A DNA stretch of 64,000 bases from Candidatus Gastranaerophilales bacterium. Its GTDB lineage: Bacteria; Cyanobacteriota; Vampirovibrionia; Gastranaerophilales; Gastranaerophilaceae. A model generated the notes under the pieces. The model had not been told where the DNA came from, made no database searches, and worked only from the letters and a program-made list of their open reading frames with translations. Made by a program: the position numbers and the translations under genes. Shown in pieces: positions 62,394-64,000 of this stretch; positions within the stretch are counted from its first letter, which is position 1, and each line of letters begins with the position of its first letter. The stretch spans positions 22,881 to 86,880 of the forward strand of contig CALUVH010000005.1 in the NCBI GenBank assembly GCA_944324175.1. The letters run 5' to 3'.

Positions 62394-62424
62394 CGTCATG
62401 CTGAATTTATTTCAGCAGCTCATT
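62394..62424. repeat. Short palindromic repeat (REP-like)
   Basis: GTCATGCTGAATTTATTTCA followed by GCAGCTCA forms the hairpin TGCTGAA/TTTCAGCA. It stands alone between the GspE-N-like gene and the dnaJ relic. Confidence 0.5.
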
Positions 62425-62437
62425 TTTCAGTTCCTGA

Positions 62438-62596
62438 AAAGATATTTTTGTTGGGGTACTCAGACTCAAAAACCTCGGATTACCGAAAAAGGAAGGCGGA
62501 TTTGGGAATCTCAATGCGAAAATAAAAATTATTATCCCTAAAAATCTAAGCGACAAACAAATTGAATTGTATAAAAAAATTCAAGAAATAACATAG
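62438..62596 (+). pseudogene. dnaJ: 3'-terminal fragment of a dnaJ-like gene
   Basis: The open frame reads LRLKNLGLPKKEGGFGNLNA then KIKIIIPKNLSDKQIELYKK before TAG. This is the C-terminal end of a DnaJ/CbpA co-chaperone (client-binding domain). The rest of the gene and any start are missing; the frame is closed upstream at 62435. The R3 repeat of the pilin cassette begins 6 bp past the stop, so the fragment marks a rearrangement border. Confidence 0.7.
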
Positions 62597-62601
62597 CACA
62601 A

Positions 62602-62844
62602 CAAACAGGTGCCAATTAGGCACCTGCGTGTTGGGATTGTTTTTTGCTTGCGCGTAACGCGATTTTATAGTTCTTTTTATTGTCGGATTGGTAAATCCGA
62701 CCTACATTAACAGCTGAGCCAGAAGGCTCTAAAAAAATACCATTATCAGACTTATTGAGTTTATTATCGTTTTTTATCGTCGGATTGGTAAATCCGACCT
62801 ACAGTAACTGATAATACAAACAGGCGCCTGCAATTAGGCACCTG
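62602..62844. repeat. Repeat block downstream of pilin gene C
   Basis: It contains two R3 elements (ACAGGTGCCAATTAGGCACC at ~62604-62633; CAGGCGCCTGCAATTAGGCA at 62821-62844), two R1 elements (62682-62711, 62779-62808) and one R2 element (62709-62732). The AT-rich remainder up to the pilin stop includes the shared ATTTGCATTATG motif at ~62872. Confidence 0.78.
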
Positions 62845-62908
62845 TTTATTGTTAATGTTATTTCAATATATTCATTTGCATTATGCACACTGCATAAGAG
62901 CACCATCA

Positions 62909-63970
62909 CTAGTTACTAAAACACCTAGCGCGGTAATCAGAGAAACTCACACTGTAGAAGCTCCAGAGACATCGGGAAGAGTTGAAGTGACGTAGGTATG
63001 CGTTGTTACTACCGTCGGACTCACTCGACCAATAGCCCCAGTCGATAGACCAATTCAATTCCGCTGCTCGATCTGCATCTGGAGTTATATCGTATATACG
63101 TTCCTCAGCTCTGATTGGATAGTCTCGTTTGTATATATACGTCGCTATATCCGCCAGCTCCTGTAGCGTTGGTAATCTCATCTCATTATCTGCACATGCT
63201 TTCTTTGCCCCTGCCCAATGGTTTGTTGAACAATATACAGTTTCCAGGTCACGATCATCCCATTCTCTATCTGCACTTCCTTCACATGTGTTTATTGCTG
63301 TTGTTGGATAGATATCGCTTGCGGCTATGCATTTGTCTTGGAATTTCATATCGCAAGTTGAGATTGTTGCATTCTTTAATTGGATATCATCACCCACTCT
63401 ATTTGGACCTTTCTTTCCATTTACATCTATCAACATACTCATGCAACCTACTTGACCGCTTTGACCTTCTTTACTGAATGGGTCTACGCTACTGCAATTC
63501 GGATTGTATGCCATAACTACCGTTGTACCATCTACTATCACAAATCCCATTGTATTTGTATTCCAATTCTTTTGACCGAGTTTGCTTGCGGTTGTTAGGC
63601 TGTTTACTTCTACTTCGGTTTCTTTATCACCTGTTTGCACAAATTTTGTTGCATAGCAGTTTTCTAGTTTATCGTTTTCACACGTTTTGATTACTTTTAC
63701 ATACTTCTTAAAATAGTTCATGTAATCTTCTGTACTGCTTGCTACTCCTGTCATTACGCCGTCGATGTTCATTTGACGGGTTGCTTCCACAAGTTTCTTA
63801 TCCCACAAGTCTTTTGCAGTTTTCCAAGCTTTGTTGTTATGGTTTTCTATCATGCTTGGAATTGTCAGCGCTGCGACTATGCCGATTACGCTCAGCGTGA
63901 TTAAAACTTCTGCCAGTGTAAAGGCAGTTTCACTCTTGTTCAAATCAAGCTTTTTCCTAAATTGGGTCAT
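62909..63970 (-). CDS. Type IV pilin-like protein C with variable lectin-like C-terminus
   Basis: This 353-residue paralogue of pilins A and B has a prepilin motif (SETAFTLAEVLITLSVIG), the conserved body, and a third version of the tail (WGYWSSESDGSNNAYLRH... ending DYRARCFSN). Some codons in the tail have drifted from the NNC pattern, so this copy may be older or less often rewritten. The ribosome site AAAGGAGG precedes the ATG. Its upstream leader lies beyond the window. Confidence 0.87.
   Translation of the reverse strand: MTQFRKKLDLNKSETAFTLAEVLITLSVIGIVAALTIPSMIENHNNKAWKTAKDLWDKKLVEATRQMNIDGVMTGVASSTEDYMNYFKKYVKVIKTCENDKLENCYATKFVQTGDKETEVEVNSLTTASKLGQKNWNTNTMGFVIVDGTTVVMAYNPNCSSVDPFSKEGQSGQVGCMSMLIDVNGKKGPNRVGDDIQLKNATISTCDMKFQDKCIAASDIYPTTAINTCEGSADREWDDRDLETVYCSTNHWAGAKKACADNEMRLPTLQELADIATYIYKRDYPIRAEERIYDITPDADRAAELNWSIDWGYWSSESDGSNNAYLRHFNSSRCLWSFYSVSFSDYRARCFSN
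62929..63052 (-). other. Candidate DGR variable region, pilin C
   Basis: The tail coding sequence keeps the same invariant framework as A and B (TGG, TTC, TCT TCC, GTG, CGC GCT AGG TGT) but differs at the positions in between. Several variable codons end in C (GAC, GGC, CAC, AAC, TTC, TAC), others in T or A. Confidence 0.55.
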
Positions 63971-64000
63971 TTATACCTCCTTTATTTTTATTAATCTGAC

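Overview
The window is about 64 kb of AT-rich DNA (roughly one third G+C by eye) from a Gram-negative bacterium. It has two separate ExbB/TonB-type energy-transduction gene clusters, an OmpH/Skp-like periplasmic chaperone, many Sec signal peptides, and several type IV pilin-like proteins whose N-termini read AFTLAEVLITLSVIGIVAAL. That pilin signature, with the low G+C and the many short TPR, HEAT and proline-rich TonB-like proteins, suggests a gut Gastranaerophilales (Melainabacteria/Vampirovibrionia, non-photosynthetic relatives of Cyanobacteria). The assignment is an inference. No rRNA, CRISPR array, phage block or intact insertion sequence is visible.

Layout. 1-3.7 kb: end of a sensor kinase, an organophosphate transporter, a DnaQ-type exonuclease, thioredoxin. 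3.8-8.7 kb: a 1631-residue repetitive coiled-coil protein with two copies of a membrane-like module; 453 bp of the module are identical in DNA. 8.7-16.7 kb: secreted GH13 hydrolase, PAS/GAF histidine kinase, HEAT-repeat protein, and an operon of two TPR proteins flanking a metallophosphoesterase and a metallo-beta-lactamase-fold hydrolase. 16.7-24 kb: gene relics, CCA-adding enzyme family, a large SF1 helicase with a C-terminal nuclease-like domain, and fabG-acpP-fabF. 24-36 kb: two pilin cassettes separated by housekeeping genes (glyoxalase, U32 peptidase, alcohol dehydrogenase, pgk). 36-43 kb: glycosyltransferase, hibernation factor, D-2-hydroxyacid dehydrogenase, small heat-shock protein, DUF4127, prs. 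43-47.3 kb: TonB-ExbB-ExbD-ExbD cluster. 47.3-54.3 kb: beta-lactamase-like protein, YihY, NrnA, AlkD-like protein, second Hsp20, tRNA-Thr(CGU) and tRNA-Pro(CGG). 54.4-59.5 kb: second Ton-like operon with FHA-like and VWA-like members. 59.6-62.2 kb: plsY and a LysM-lysozyme. 62.4-64 kb: a dnaJ relic, a repeat block and the third pilin cassette.

The most interesting system is the trio of pilin cassettes (24.8, 34.4 and 62.9 kb). Their bodies are nearly identical, but the last ~45 residues form a C-type-lectin-like tail. Between copies the tail differs almost only at codons ending in C, with the first two bases free to change. This is the pattern left when a diversity-generating retroelement copies an AAC-rich template. 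No reverse transcriptase or template lies in the window, so the machinery would act from elsewhere. The two cassettes with visible upstream DNA share a conserved leader: a promoter, a short leaderless ORF, and a tract of 11 G inside that ORF, which looks like a slippage (phase-variation) switch. Dispersed palindromic repeats follow the 3' end of each pilin gene.

A second recurrent theme is leaderless expression: at least seven genes and both pilin leader ORFs have a -10 box ending 6-7 nt before the start codon and no ribosome binding site.
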